From contig NZ_QOLA01000006.1 in assembly GCF_003324565.1 (NCBI RefSeq), positions 1 through 64,000 of the forward strand: a stretch of DNA of 64,000 nt, read 5' to 3'. The stretch comes from Streptomyces sp. SDr-06 (GTDB lineage Bacteria; Actinomycetota; Actinomycetes; Streptomycetales; Streptomycetaceae). The notes below the pieces were generated by a model. The model was not told the DNA's origin and ran no database searches. It saw nothing but the letters and a program-made list of their open reading frames with translations. A program made the translations under genes and the position numbers. Within the stretch, counting starts at the first letter, position 1; each line of letters begins with the position of its first letter. Shown here in pieces: positions 51,713 through 61,191 of this stretch.

Positions 51713-52987
51713 ATGACGACGACAACCGAAGCACGCACGCACAGCGGACGGCTCATGCTCAACAAGGTTCCGGAGGTCACCCTCTGGTTCTGGGTGATCA
51801 AGGTCCTCTGCACGACCGTCGGCGAGAGCTTCGCCGATTGGATCAACACCCAGCTGGGCGTCGGCCTGGTGAACACGGCCTGGATCTTCACCGCGGTTTT
51901 CGTGGTGGTTCTGGCCGTCCAACTGCGGCTGAAGCGGTACGTCCCCTTCCCCTACTGGCTGACCGTGGTCGTTGTCAGCGTTACGGGCACCCTGTACACC
52001 GACATCCTGACCGACCAGCTGAACGTGCCGCTGTGGATCAGCTCCACCGTCTTCTCGGTGCTGCTCGCGGTGGTCTTCGGCGTGTGGTGGCTGCGGGAAC
52101 GCACCCTGTCCATCCACGCGGTCACCACGCTCCCTCGGGAGTCGTTCTACTGGCTGACCGTCCTGGTCACCTTCGCGCTCGGCACCGCGACCGGCGACTG
52201 GACTCTGGAGCTGACCGGATGGAGCCCGGGCGTCTCGGTGCTCCTGCCGCTCGGCCTCATCGCGGCGATCGCGCTGCTGCGGAGGTACGGCGCGAACCCG
52301 GTGCTCTCCTTCTGGCTCGCGTACGTCCTGACCCGCCCTCTGGGCGCCAACATCGGCGACTGGCTCGCCTCCCCCAAGGTCGCCCAGAACCCGGGCGATC
52401 CCACCGGGCTCGCGCTGGGCACGTTCACCACCAGCCTGATCTTCCTCGGGCTGATCCTGGCGACAGTGGTCTACCTCACGGTGACCCGCACAGACGTCAC
52501 CGAGACCCGCGAGGCGACCCACGCCGCACACGCCACTGGCAACCCGCGCAGGGAGCACATCGCGCTGGCCGGCTTCGGAGTACTGGCCGTCGCCACCGCG
52601 GCCCTGCTGAGCTGGGCCCACAGTCAGCCGCACGTCGGCCCCGCGCCGGAGACCGACACCACCTCCGCCGTCCAGCTGGCGCCCGGCCAGGCGGTGAAGA
52701 ACTTCCCGCCCGCGAAGGTCGGCGCTCTGCGAGCCCTCGCATCCACCTCCCTCACGGACGCACGCTCGGGGAACGCGGCCGGGGCCCACGCGGCCGCCCA
52801 GTCGCTGCGTGACCTGTGGGACGCCGACCAGGACTCGCTCCAGCCGCTGGACGACACCGGCTGGACCTCCCTGGACGCCCAGATGGACAAAGTGCTCAAG
52901 ACCTTCGGCATCGACCACGCGAACCCGCCGATGCCCCCGGCGCAGCAGGAGAGCGAACTGAGCACCCTCCTGGCGGACTTGGGCTGA
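51713..52987 (+). CDS. COG4705-like multi-pass membrane protein
   Basis: 424 residues. The opening KVPEVTLWFWVIKVLCTTVG, then GESFADWIN, are signatures of the uncharacterised COG4705 family. The module recurs degenerately later (FYWLTVLVTFALGTATGDW, and ANIGDWLA), giving internally repeated pairs of helices, about 8-9 in all. A hydrophilic C-terminal region of about 130 residues with a further hydrophobic segment (GVLAVATAALLSW) is added and may lie outside the membrane. It starts 38 bases after the sensor kinase and is likely co-transcribed; a strong terminator follows. Function unknown, possibly metal transport. Confidence 0.8.
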   Translation: MTTTTEARTHSGRLMLNKVPEVTLWFWVIKVLCTTVGESFADWINTQLGVGLVNTAWIFTAVFVVVLAVQLRLKRYVPFPYWLTVVVVSVTGTLYTDILTDQLNVPLWISSTVFSVLLAVVFGVWWLRERTLSIHAVTTLPRESFYWLTVLVTFALGTATGDWTLELTGWSPGVSVLLPLGLIAAIALLRRYGANPVLSFWLAYVLTRPLGANIGDWLASPKVAQNPGDPTGLALGTFTTSLIFLGLILATVVYLTVTRTDVTETREATHAAHATGNPRREHIALAGFGVLAVATAALLSWAHSQPHVGPAPETDTTSAVQLAPGQAVKNFPPAKVGALRALASTSLTDARSGNAAGAHAAAQSLRDLWDADQDSLQPLDDTGWTSLDAQMDKVLKTFGIDHANPPMPPAQQESELSTLLADLG

Positions 52988-53088
52988 GGACCACCCCGCT
53001 GCACCATCGTCGACGGACCCGGCGGGGCGCACCGTGCCGAGAGCCCTCGCCGCCTCGCCGGGCCGACAGGCGGGGGCCAGCGCGGCCG

Positions 53089-53117
53089 GTCGGGCCCGGC
53101 GGATCGCCGGGCCCGAC
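53089..53117 (+). terminator. Strong hairpin terminator
   Basis: Perfect 13-bp GC-rich stem with a 3-base GAT loop, 102 bases after the COG4705-like gene. It insulates the following synthetase gene from the two-component operon. Confidence 0.8.
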
Positions 53118-53203
53118 ACAGCGACTCTCGGGCTTCTGACCGTAGGAGCAGTGGTCCCTTTCTCCACGGAGCCCACTAAACCAACGCCCAACACACAGAA
53201 AAC

Positions 53204-53226
53204 CTTCATATGAAAGTTCCATGAAG
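53204..53226. promoter_or_regulatory. AT-rich inverted repeats upstream of the synthetase gene
   Basis: The palindrome TTCATATGAA (53205-53214) overlaps a wider repeat CTTCAT-N11-ATGAAG (53204-53226). It lies about 150-175 bases before the synthetase start in the only AT-rich patch of this 391-base gap. A possible operator; the rest of 52988-53378 has no gene. Confidence 0.5.
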
Positions 53227-53378
53227 AGCCCTTACTCGGCGTAATCCCGCTACGGGAGTCCGTTAGCCTCGCCCAGGGATCGACGCTGAAGCGGTCAACC
53301 CTTCGATGCGCGTCCTCCCTTCCCAGCCGTGGCACCACGCGTGCCAGGCCGCCTCCGCAGACCAGCAAGAAAAGGTTG

Positions 53379-56300
53379 ATGGACGTCATCGAGAACCGTG
53401 GCACCTCTGCCGCGATCTGGCCCGCCGCTCCCGCCGCTCCCGCCCGGACCCTGCTCGACATCCTGGTGGCCTCCGCCGAGGCGTACCCGCACGCCCCCGC
53501 CCTGGACGCGGGCGGCACCGTGCTCGACTACCGGACGCTGATGCACGAGGTGGACGAGTTCGCCGGACAGCTCGCGGCGTACGGGGTCGGCAACGGCGAC
53601 CGGGTCGGAGTCCGGGTGCCCTCGGGCACCTCGGACCTGTACGTCGCCATCCTGGCCGTGCTGCGGGTCGGTGCCGCCTACGTGCCGGTGGACGCCGACG
53701 ATCCCGACGAGCGGGCCGCGATGATCTGGGAGGACGCCCAGGTCTGCGTGGTGCTCGGCGCCGGCCGGAGCATCACGCCCAGCCCGACCGTGCGCCCCGG
53801 CGGACGGCCTTCCTGGCCGACCCCGGCCGACGACTGCTGGATCATCTTCACCTCCGGAACCACCGGGCGGCCCAAGGGCGTGGCGGTCAGCCACCGCAGC
53901 GCCGCGGCCTTCGCGGACGCCGAGGCCCGGATCTTCCTGCGGGGCGCCCCGCTCGGCCCGGGCGACCGGGTGCTGGCCGGCCTGTCCGTCGCCTTCGACG
54001 CCTCCTGCGAGGAGATGTGGCTGGCCTGGCGGCACGCCGCCTGCCTGGTGCCCGCGCCCCGCGCGCTGGTCAAGACCGGCACCGACCTCGGCCCCTGGCT
54101 GGTCGAACGCGGGATCACCGTGATCTCCACCGTGCCCACGCTGCTCGCGCTGTGGCCGGTGGAGTGTCTGGAGCGGGTCCGCCTGGTCATCGTCGGCGGC
54201 GAGGCCTGCCCGCCCGAACTGGTGGAACGCGTCGCCTCGCCGCACCGCGAGTTCTGGAACACCTACGGCCCGACCGAGACCACCGTCGTCGCCACCGCCG
54301 CCCAGATGTTCCCGGGCCAGCCGGTCCGGATCGGTGCTCCGCTGGACGGCTGGGAGATCGCCGTTCTGGACGAGCAGGGACACCCCGTGCCCTGGGGAGG
54401 CACCGGCGAGCTGGTGATCGGCGGCGTCGGCACCGCCCGCTACCTCGACCCGGCCAAGGACGCCGAAAAATACGGCAGCAGCCCCTACCTGTACAGCCCG
54501 CGTGTCTATCGCAGCGGCGACCTGGTCCGCGCCGAGCCCGACGGACTGATCTTCGTCGGCCGCGCCGACGAGCAGGTCAAGCTGTCCGGCCGCCGGATCG
54601 AACTCGGCGAGGTGGACGCGGCGCTCCAGGCCCTGCCGGGCGTGCGCGCCGCCGCAGCGGCCGTGCGCAAGACCCCGGCCGGCGGCGAACTCCTGGTCGG
54701 CTATTTGGTGCTGCACCCGGGCGCGCCGTACGACCCCGCCGCCGCCCGCGCCCTGCTGCTGGAGCGGCTGCCGCAGGCCTTGGTCCCGGTGCTGGCCACC
54801 GTGGACGGACTGCCGACCAAGACCTCCGGCAAGGTCGACCGCAACGCGCTGCCCTGGCCGCTGGCCACCTCCGGCCCCGGCCTCTCCGCCGCGGCCTCCT
54901 TCCCGACGGGCACGGCCCGCTGGCTGGCCGAGCAGTGGGAGGCCCTGCTCGGCATGCCGGTCGGCGCCGACGGTGACTTCTTCGCGCTCGGCGGCACCAG
55001 CCTGGCCGCCGCGAAGCTGGTCTCGGTGCTGCGCACCCGCTGCCCCGGCATCTCCGTCGCCGACGTCTACGCCCATCCCGGGCTGCTTGGCCTCGCCGCC
55101 AAGCTGGACGAGCTCAGCGGCCCGGCCCGCCAGGCCAGGAAGGTGCGCCCGACCCCCCGCCGGGTGGGCGTGATCCAGTTCCTGGTCCTCGCCGTCCTCT
55201 ACACGATCAGCAGCCTGCGCTGGGTGATCGGCCTGGCAGCCCTGGACAACCTGACCTTCGGCACCCTGAAATGGGCGCCGCACACCTCCTGGTGGGTGAT
55301 CCTGGCCGGCTGGTTCCTCATGTCCAGCGCGCCCGCCCGCCTGGTGATCGGCGCCGGCGCGGCCCGGATGCTGACCGCAGGCATCAAGGCGGGCAGCCAC
55401 CCGCGTGGCGGCTCGGTCCACCTGCGGATCTGGACCGCCGAGCGGGTGGTCACGATGTTCAACGTCGCCTCCCTGATGGGAACTCCCTGGGCCGGACGCT
55501 ACGCCCGACTGCTCGGCTGCCGGGTCGGCAAGAACGTCAACCTGCATTCCATGCCCTCGGTGACCGGCCTGGTCAAGCTCGGCGAAGGCTGCTCGATCGA
55601 GCCGGAGGTCGACATCACCGGCTACTGGCTGGACGGCGACATCCTCCACCTCGGCACGCTGGAGGTCGGCCCGGACTCCCGGGTCGGCACCCGCTCCACG
55701 CTCCTGCCGGGCGCCACGGTGGGCGCCCGGGCCGAGGTCGCCCCGGGCAGTGCGGTGCTCGGCCCGGTCGCCGACGGCGAGTACTGGCACGGCTCCCCCG
55801 CCCGCCCGTCGGGCCGCCTCGCGAACGGCTGGCCCGCGCCGGATCACCGACGCTCCCGCCGCTGGGACGTCATGTACGGCCTCGCGCTGCTCGGCTTCGG
55901 CCTGCTGCCGCTGATCGCCGCCGCGCCATCGCTCCTGCTGCTCTACCCGCTGATCGACACCGACAGGACGCTTGTCCCGGCGGTCCTCCAGATGATCGTG
56001 GTCACGCCGCTGCTGGTACTGGTCTCGCTGGCCACCTACTCCCTCCTGCTGATCCTGATCATCCGGCTGTTCAGCATTCCCATCAGGCCCGGCTACCACC
56101 CGGCGCACGGCAGGGTCGCCTGGTGCACCTGGATCGTCTCCAGCCTGATGAACAGCGCACGCGGCGCCCTCTTCCCGTACTACGCCAGCCTGTTCACCCC
56201 GGTCTGGCTGCGCCTGCTGGGCGCGAAGGTCGGCCGCAGGGTGGAAGCGTCCACCGTGCTGACCATCCCCAAGCTGATGCGGGTGGACGACGGTGCCTTC

Positions 56301-57326
56301 CTCGCCGACGACACCCTGATCGCACCGTACGAGGTGCGGGGCGGCTGGCTGCGGATCGGCGCCTCACGAGTCGGTCGCCGGTCCTTCGTCGGTAACTCCG
56401 GCATCGTCGGCCCGGGCCGGAAACTGCCCGACAACGCCCTGGTCGGTGTGCTCGCGGACGCCCCCGAACGGTCCGAGCCCGGCTCGTCCTGGCTCGGCCG
56501 CCCCGCCATCGCGCTCCCGCGCACCGCCGAGGGCGGCGACCCGAGCCGCACCTACGACCCGCTGCGCCGGCTGATGCTGGCCCGCGCGGTGGTCGAGCTG
56601 TGCCGCTTCCTGCCGATCGTCTGCACCGCGCTGCTCGGCGACATCGCCTTCGGTGCGCTGCAGGACCTGGTGGACCGTTTCGGGCTGGCGGCCGGGGTGG
56701 CCGGCGGCGGGCTGATCCTGCTCGGCCTCGGCGTGGTCGCCTGTGCGATGACGACGCTGGCCAAGTGGCTGCTGGTCGGCCGCTTCAAGGCGGCCGAGCA
56801 CCCGCTGTGGTCCAGCTTCGTGTGGCGCAACGAGCTGTACGACGTCTTCGTCGAGGAAGTCGCCATGCCCTGGCTCGGCAGCACACTGATCGGCACTCCG
56901 TTCCTGAACATCTGGCTGCGCAGCCTGGGCGCGAAGATCGGCCGAGGTGTGTGGTGCGAAACGCACTGGCTGCCGGAGACCGACCTGATCACGCTGGAGG
57001 ACGGCGTGAGCGTGAACCGGGGCACGGTGCTGCAGACCCATCTCTTCCACGACCGCGTGATGCGGCTGGACACCGTCCATTTGCAGGAAGGCGCCACCCT
57101 CGGACCGCACTCGATCGCGCTGCCCGGCTCCCTGCTCGGTCCAGCCGCCGCGGTCGGCGCCCACTCCCTGGTGATGCGCGGCGAAGAACTCCCGGGCGGC
57201 ACGCACTGGTTGGGCAACCCGGTCGCCGCCTGGCCCTCCGGCCGCCCCGAGGCCCAGGCCCACCGGCACGCGGCGGGCCGCCACCGCGCGCGCCGGGCAC
57301 CGGCCCACGAGCGGGTCGGCGTCTAG
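53379..57326 (+). CDS. pls: Epsilon-poly-L-lysine-synthetase-like membrane NRPS
   Basis: 1315 residues. Adenylation domain 20-495: TSGTTGRPKG (158-167), YGPTET and Lys485 in KTSGKVDR. Carrier domain 505-580 with Ser541 (GGTSLAA). Then six or so membrane helices alternate with three tandem soluble domains bearing acyltransferase-like left-handed-helix repeats (for example VGPDSRVGTRSTLLPGATVG). This is the layout I know for epsilon-poly-L-lysine synthetase, of nearly the same length. Aligned to GrsA, the pocket reads D-A-E-S-I-G-T-V-V-K, close to the lysine code. No condensation or thioesterase domain. It should polymerise lysine, or a related basic amino acid, at the membrane. ATG 53379 is preferred to the adjacent TTG. 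Confidence 0.88.
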   Translation: MDVIENRGTSAAIWPAAPAAPARTLLDILVASAEAYPHAPALDAGGTVLDYRTLMHEVDEFAGQLAAYGVGNGDRVGVRVPSGTSDLYVAILAVLRVGAAYVPVDADDPDERAAMIWEDAQVCVVLGAGRSITPSPTVRPGGRPSWPTPADDCWIIFTSGTTGRPKGVAVSHRSAAAFADAEARIFLRGAPLGPGDRVLAGLSVAFDASCEEMWLAWRHAACLVPAPRALVKTGTDLGPWLVERGITVISTVPTLLALWPVECLERVRLVIVGGEACPPELVERVASPHREFWNTYGPTETTVVATAAQMFPGQPVRIGAPLDGWEIAVLDEQGHPVPWGGTGELVIGGVGTARYLDPAKDAEKYGSSPYLYSPRVYRSGDLVRAEPDGLIFVGRADEQVKLSGRRIELGEVDAALQALPGVRAAAAAVRKTPAGGELLVGYLVLHPGAPYDPAAARALLLERLPQALVPVLATVDGLPTKTSGKVDRNALPWPLATSGPGLSAAASFPTGTARWLAEQWEALLGMPVGADGDFFALGGTSLAAAKLVSVLRTRCPGISVADVYAHPGLLGLAAKLDELSGPARQARKVRPTPRRVGVIQFLVLAVLYTISSLRWVIGLAALDNLTFGTLKWAPHTSWWVILAGWFLMSSAPARLVIGAGAARMLTAGIKAGSHPRGGSVHLRIWTAERVVTMFNVASLMGTPWAGRYARLLGCRVGKNVNLHSMPSVTGLVKLGEGCSIEPEVDITGYWLDGDILHLGTLEVGPDSRVGTRSTLLPGATVGARAEVAPGSAVLGPVADGEYWHGSPARPSGRLANGWPAPDHRRSRRWDVMYGLALLGFGLLPLIAAAPSLLLLYPLIDTDRTLVPAVLQMIVVTPLLVLVSLATYSLLLILIIRLFSIPIRPGYHPAHGRVAWCTWIVSSLMNSARGALFPYYASLFTPVWLRLLGAKVGRRVEASTVLTIPKLMRVDDGAFLADDTLIAPYEVRGGWLRIGASRVGRRSFVGNSGIVGPGRKLPDNALVGVLADAPERSEPGSSWLGRPAIALPRTAEGGDPSRTYDPLRRLMLARAVVELCRFLPIVCTALLGDIAFGALQDLVDRFGLAAGVAGGGLILLGLGVVACAMTTLAKWLLVGRFKAAEHPLWSSFVWRNELYDVFVEEVAMPWLGSTLIGTPFLNIWLRSLGAKIGRGVWCETHWLPETDLITLEDGVSVNRGTVLQTHLFHDRVMRLDTVHLQEGATLGPHSIALPGSLLGPAAAVGAHSLVMRGEELPGGTHWLGNPVAAWPSGRPEAQAHRHAAGRHRARRAPAHERVGV

Positions 57327-57930
57327 GCAGAGCCAACCGGGGCGCGAGGGGCCCCCGTGCGGATCGGTACGTCGAGTGTGCGGTCGACCATCTGGCCGCC
57401 TTCATAGCTCGCACCGGTCTCTCCGCCCGGCAGCGGCCGCGTGTGAATACAGACGCGTTTGATACACGCGGAGCGAGATGTTCCTGTGGTCGAGGGTTGC
57501 GCCCTGCCGCCAGGTGACGGTTTCGGATCGGGCCCCGACCGATCAACTGGTGCACGGGGCGGGCCAAGTCGAGGGAGCGGCGCAAAGCGGCCGGGCCCGA
57601 GCCCGCGCGGGTGCCGCCCCACCGGTCAACGGCCCCATGTCCTTGGGGACTTGTCCCCGATCGGGACGCGCGCGCCCGGGAGGGCGTCAGCGACCACTCC
57701 CCCGGTCGTTCTGAGCCCGCCGCCGGCGCCCCTCATCGACGCGCCACCGGGACACCTCTGAACGCCGAAGGGCCTCGTCAACTGGCTGCACGCATTGCCG
57801 CCGATGCGCGGAGCCCCGACACCGGCCGCCCCGAGGGCGTGGTCACCGACGCCCGTGCGTGGTCACCGGCATGGCCCGATTGCATCGATTGGCCTGGACC
57901 TGCGACCGAGCGCTGTCTCAAACTGCGGTG
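57327..57930. other. Intergenic
   Basis: 604 bases between the synthetase and the AraC gene with no supported gene, and no polylysine-degrading enzyme or immunity gene. A GC-rich short hairpin at about 57339-57358 could end synthetase transcription. Confidence 0.4.
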
Positions 57931-58848
57931 ATGGACGAGCCACGGAACACCCGGCGCTTCGACATCCCGCTGCATCGTCTGGACGTCCCTCTGCCACATC
58001 TACTGCCCTTCGCCATCGGCACCTTTGACACCATCGGGGCCCTTTCGCGGGCGAACTTTCCGCACCGCCACACCTTCTACGAGATCGTCTATGTCACCGG
58101 TGGCCATGGTGCCCACGTGCTGGACTCGGCCCACCAACCACTGAGCCCGCCGCAGGTGTGCGTCATCACCCCCGGTCAGGTTCATCACTGGGTGGACGCG
58201 GAAGACCTCACCGGGCACGTGGTCCTGTTCAACGAGGACTTCCTGCTCTCGCGGTCGCACGATGTGACCGCGCTGCACACGCTGTCCGCCGGACCCGGTC
58301 ACGCTTCCGGAAACCAGTCCGGTCCCATCGAGGCACTCTTGGCCGACATGGAGGCCGAATACCGGGCGCTGCGGCCCGGCTATCACAAGCTGCTCCGCGC
58401 CAGCCTGCAGATCCTCATCGTCAGAGCGCTGCGGACCTGTCCACCCGCCACGGAATCCGCGACCCGCAACAGGGCCGCGGAGGTTGCGGCGGACTTCACC
58501 CGGCTCATCAGCCTGCCCGGTGCCACCCTGCGCTCGGTCGAGTCGTACGCGCAGGATCTCGGCCTCTCCCCGGGCCACCTTCAGACCCTGGTGCGTCAGG
58601 CCACCGGACTGACACCAGGCGGGTTGATTCGGCTGCAACGCCTGCTGGAGGCCAAACGCCTCCTGATCGGAACAGAGCTGACGATACGTCAGGTCGCGGC
58701 GGCGGTCAGCATGGGGGACCCCGCGTACTTCTGCCGCTTCTTCCGGCGGGAAACCGGCATGTCGCCTGGCGAGTTCCGGGCCGGCGCCGGAGGAAATCAC
58801 CATGATCCCCGGATCGAGTCCATCGCCGCCTGCCCGGACAGCGCATAG
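57931..58848 (+). CDS. AraC-family transcriptional regulator
   Basis: 305 residues from ATG 57931; an in-frame GTG at 57859 is possible and neither has a good binding site. An N-terminal cupin-type sensor (FPHRHTFYEIVYVTGGHG, then PGQVHHW) is followed by two C-terminal helix-turn-helices (SVESYAQDLGLSPGHLQTLV and TIRQVAAAVSMGDPAYFCRF). The HRH/HH pattern may bind a ligand or metal. It precedes the secreted dioxygenase gene by 148 bases on the same strand and may regulate it. Confidence 0.9.
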   Translation: MDEPRNTRRFDIPLHRLDVPLPHLLPFAIGTFDTIGALSRANFPHRHTFYEIVYVTGGHGAHVLDSAHQPLSPPQVCVITPGQVHHWVDAEDLTGHVVLFNEDFLLSRSHDVTALHTLSAGPGHASGNQSGPIEALLADMEAEYRALRPGYHKLLRASLQILIVRALRTCPPATESATRNRAAEVAADFTRLISLPGATLRSVESYAQDLGLSPGHLQTLVRQATGLTPGGLIRLQRLLEAKRLLIGTELTIRQVAAAVSMGDPAYFCRFFRRETGMSPGEFRAGAGGNHHDPRIESIAACPDSA

Positions 58849-58996
58849 CTTGACTGCAGCCAACAGGGCGCGGTCAGCAACCCCACAACACCCCGGTCGG
58901 CCGTTCCAGCCACGTATCGCCGCTCCCCGTAACGAGCCCCGGCCGACACGCACCCCACTTCCCCCGACCCGCGCCCCCACCCACAGGAGGTCTGCG

Positions 58997-59833
58997 ATGC
59001 CCGCTCCCGAAGAGCCGAGACAAACGCCTGCCGAAAGCGCCGGGCCCCCCGGGGTCAGCCGAAAGGCGGTCCTGCGCGCCGCTGCCGCGCTCGGCGCGGT
59101 CCCCCTGCTCGCCCGCGGCGGTGTTGCGCTGGCCCGCGACCGAAAGACCGCGGCCAAGCCGCTGGAGACCACTCCCCAATGCCACGACGGGGACGAGCCG
59201 ACCGTCGAGCAGATCGAGGGCCCCTACTTCAAGCCCAACTCCCCCTTGCGTACCTCCCTGGTGACCGCCACCACCCCGGGCACGCCTCTGACGGTCACCG
59301 GATACGTCTTCAGCCGAACCTGCCGCCCGATCGCCGGGGCACTCCTCGACCTCTGGCAAGCCGACGACAACGGCGACTACGACAACGTCGGCTACGCGTT
59401 CCGCGGCCACCAATTCAGCACGGACCAGGGGGCCTTCAGCCTGACCACCATCGTGCCCGGCCTGTACCCGGGCCGGACGCGGCACATCCATGTGAAGGTG
59501 CAGTCTCCCGGACAGCCGATCATCACCACCCAGCTGTACTTCCCTGGAGAACCGCGCAACAGCACCGACACGATATTCGACGCGCGCCTGCTCATGAACA
59601 TCCGCCAGGTAGGCCCGGCGCGCGAGGGCACCTTCGACTTCGTGGTGGACGCTCCCCAAGATCCCACCACACCGCCCACCCCACCCCCATCAGGCACGTG
59701 GACCGCAGGTCGGGCCTATGCCGCCGGCGACATCGTCACCTACGGCGGGGCCTCGTACCGCTGCCTCCAGTCCCATACGGCCATCGTCGGGTGGGAGCCG
59801 CCGAACGTTCCGGCGCTCTGGCAACGCGGCTGA
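58997..59833 (+). CDS. Secreted intradiol dioxygenase with CBM5/12-type module
   Basis: 278 residues. The signal region has a twin-arginine-like SRKAVLR (21-27) and a hydrophobic stretch (28-47). The intradiol dioxygenase domain (about 60-220) keeps all four iron ligands: Tyr128 (GDYDN), Tyr157 (LYPGR), His163 and His165 (RHIHV). After a Thr/Pro linker (220-233), residues 234-278 form a carbohydrate-binding module of the chitin/cellulose type (WTAGRAYAAGDIVTYGGASY, ending ALWQ). Extracellular enzymes of this build in streptomycetes open catechol-type rings from lignin on plant biomass. AGGAGG precedes ATG 58997. Confidence 0.92.
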   Translation: MPAPEEPRQTPAESAGPPGVSRKAVLRAAAALGAVPLLARGGVALARDRKTAAKPLETTPQCHDGDEPTVEQIEGPYFKPNSPLRTSLVTATTPGTPLTVTGYVFSRTCRPIAGALLDLWQADDNGDYDNVGYAFRGHQFSTDQGAFSLTTIVPGLYPGRTRHIHVKVQSPGQPIITTQLYFPGEPRNSTDTIFDARLLMNIRQVGPAREGTFDFVVDAPQDPTTPPTPPPSGTWTAGRAYAAGDIVTYGGASYRCLQSHTAIVGWEPPNVPALWQRG

Positions 59834-60332
59834 CTCCCGACCCAGGAGGACGACAGGGCTGTGCGACGCAGGGCTCGCGCAACACGAAGCCCGGCGCGGT
59901 CGAGCGTGCTGGGGCTTCTGACTCCGGACCGGCCGCGCCGGACCAGTGCCGTTGCACTCCGTGCGCAGACGCCGGGCGACAGACAGCAGGCTTCCGCACA
60001 CCCCGCGCACAGCCCGCCTTCTCCGCGTCCTCGCGGCCGGGCTCACAACTCGGTACCCTCCCGCTGCCCGTGGGGCAGATGCCTACGCTTCACCGTCAGC
60101 ACACGCCACGGCGGCCGACCCCGCACGGCCTGACCGGTCGAGGAGGATCACAAGCGGACCTGACCTCCGCACGCGCCAGCTGACACAGCAGCGACGCGAA
60201 CTCCCTGTGCGGCTCGTTCACTTCACGTACCGCAGGATCGAGACCGGGGCGGCCCGCGCGCCGAGGACACACCTTGGCCCACCGAGCAGCCCTTGCACGT
60301 CACACGAGACGCCCTCGACACTCGCCGGGCTC

Positions 60333-60356
60333 GGTCACCGTCACTCGTCGGTGACC
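60333..60356 (-). terminator. Hairpin after the transglutaminase-like gene
   Basis: Perfect 8-bp stem GGTCACCG/CGGTGACC with an 8-base loop, 50 bases past the stop codon. The remainder of 59834-60405, between convergent genes, has nothing else recognisable. Confidence 0.5.
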
Positions 60357-60405
60357 TGCGGGTGATGTCACCCCCGCCCATCGGGTTGAACGACGAGCCT
60401 CGACG

Positions 60406-61191
60406 CTAGAACCCGGCGGCTCGTCGACCCAGGACGGGCTCGGCCAGGAGTCTGGCCGGGCCACACAATGTCTGGCCATATCGTGCGAAGAGCTCGTCCC
60501 GGGAGTCGAAGCTCCCGAGATCCGTGAGCAAGTACGCCGACAGATCGCAGGAACCGTCAGATGCAGGGCAGGCCGTAGCCCCGTCCCAGTCGATGCTCGT
60601 CCTGGCCAGCGCCTCGAAGAGCGTCTCCGCACCCGCGTTCGTGAAACCGCCGCCGCTGGTCCGTCCAACGCCGGCACCGTCGAAGAGTTCGGACACCGAC
60701 AACCAGGCGGCGGCCTGATCGGCCCCCACCAGCCCGCCGATGCGGAACTCCGGCCAGGCCAGCACCACTTGGCTGGGAACAAGGCGACGGAGCCGGGGGA
60801 AGCGCGGGTACCAGAAGGTGCCGTCCACGACCAGGCCACGCACCCGTGAGGGAATCCCCCACGCCCGCGCAACCGCTTCCAGTACGGCCATCCGCTGGCT
60901 GCACGAGCCGCGGCCGAGCCGCAGCACCTGGGACACCGGCCGGGCCTCCTGTACGGAATACACGGGGCGAACCTCTGCGGAGATCCATTGATGTGCGTGA
61001 CGGAGAGCCGCCGCTTCCACCGCGGGCCCCTCCCCTTGGTCCGGAGCCGTGCCGATACTCCCCACGGCGGACCGGACTCGTGAGTGTCCCCAATCGAGAA
61101 TCCGCGTCGGCGCCGTTCCCCCGCACGCACCACGGCCATCGACCACCACCTGTCGAGAACGCCCACCCGGCATCAGCAGCCTGCTCACCAT
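60406..61191 (-). CDS. Transglutaminase-like superfamily protein
   Basis: 261 residues. RLGRGSCSQRMAVLEAVARA (92-111) is the active-site helix of transglutaminase-like proteins, with nucleophile Cys97. RVRGLVVDG and FWYPRFP follow where the catalytic His/Asp strands should be, but the usual HAW-type His is not evident, so catalysis is uncertain. No signal peptide, so cytosolic. GGAAGGGGC precedes ATG 61191. It stands alone with convergent and divergent neighbours of unrelated type. Confidence 0.7.
   Translation of the reverse strand: MVSRLLMPGGRSRQVVVDGRGACGGTAPTRILDWGHSRVRSAVGSIGTAPDQGEGPAVEAAALRHAHQWISAEVRPVYSVQEARPVSQVLRLGRGSCSQRMAVLEAVARAWGIPSRVRGLVVDGTFWYPRFPRLRRLVPSQVVLAWPEFRIGGLVGADQAAAWLSVSELFDGAGVGRTSGGGFTNAGAETLFEALARTSIDWDGATACPASDGSCDLSAYLLTDLGSFDSRDELFARYGQTLCGPARLLAEPVLGRRAAGF

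Noticed and set aside
53295..56108. 937-codon minus-strand frame opposite the synthetase gene
   Set aside because: Composition Gly/Gln/Arg-rich without domains; the plus strand encodes a complete synthetase.
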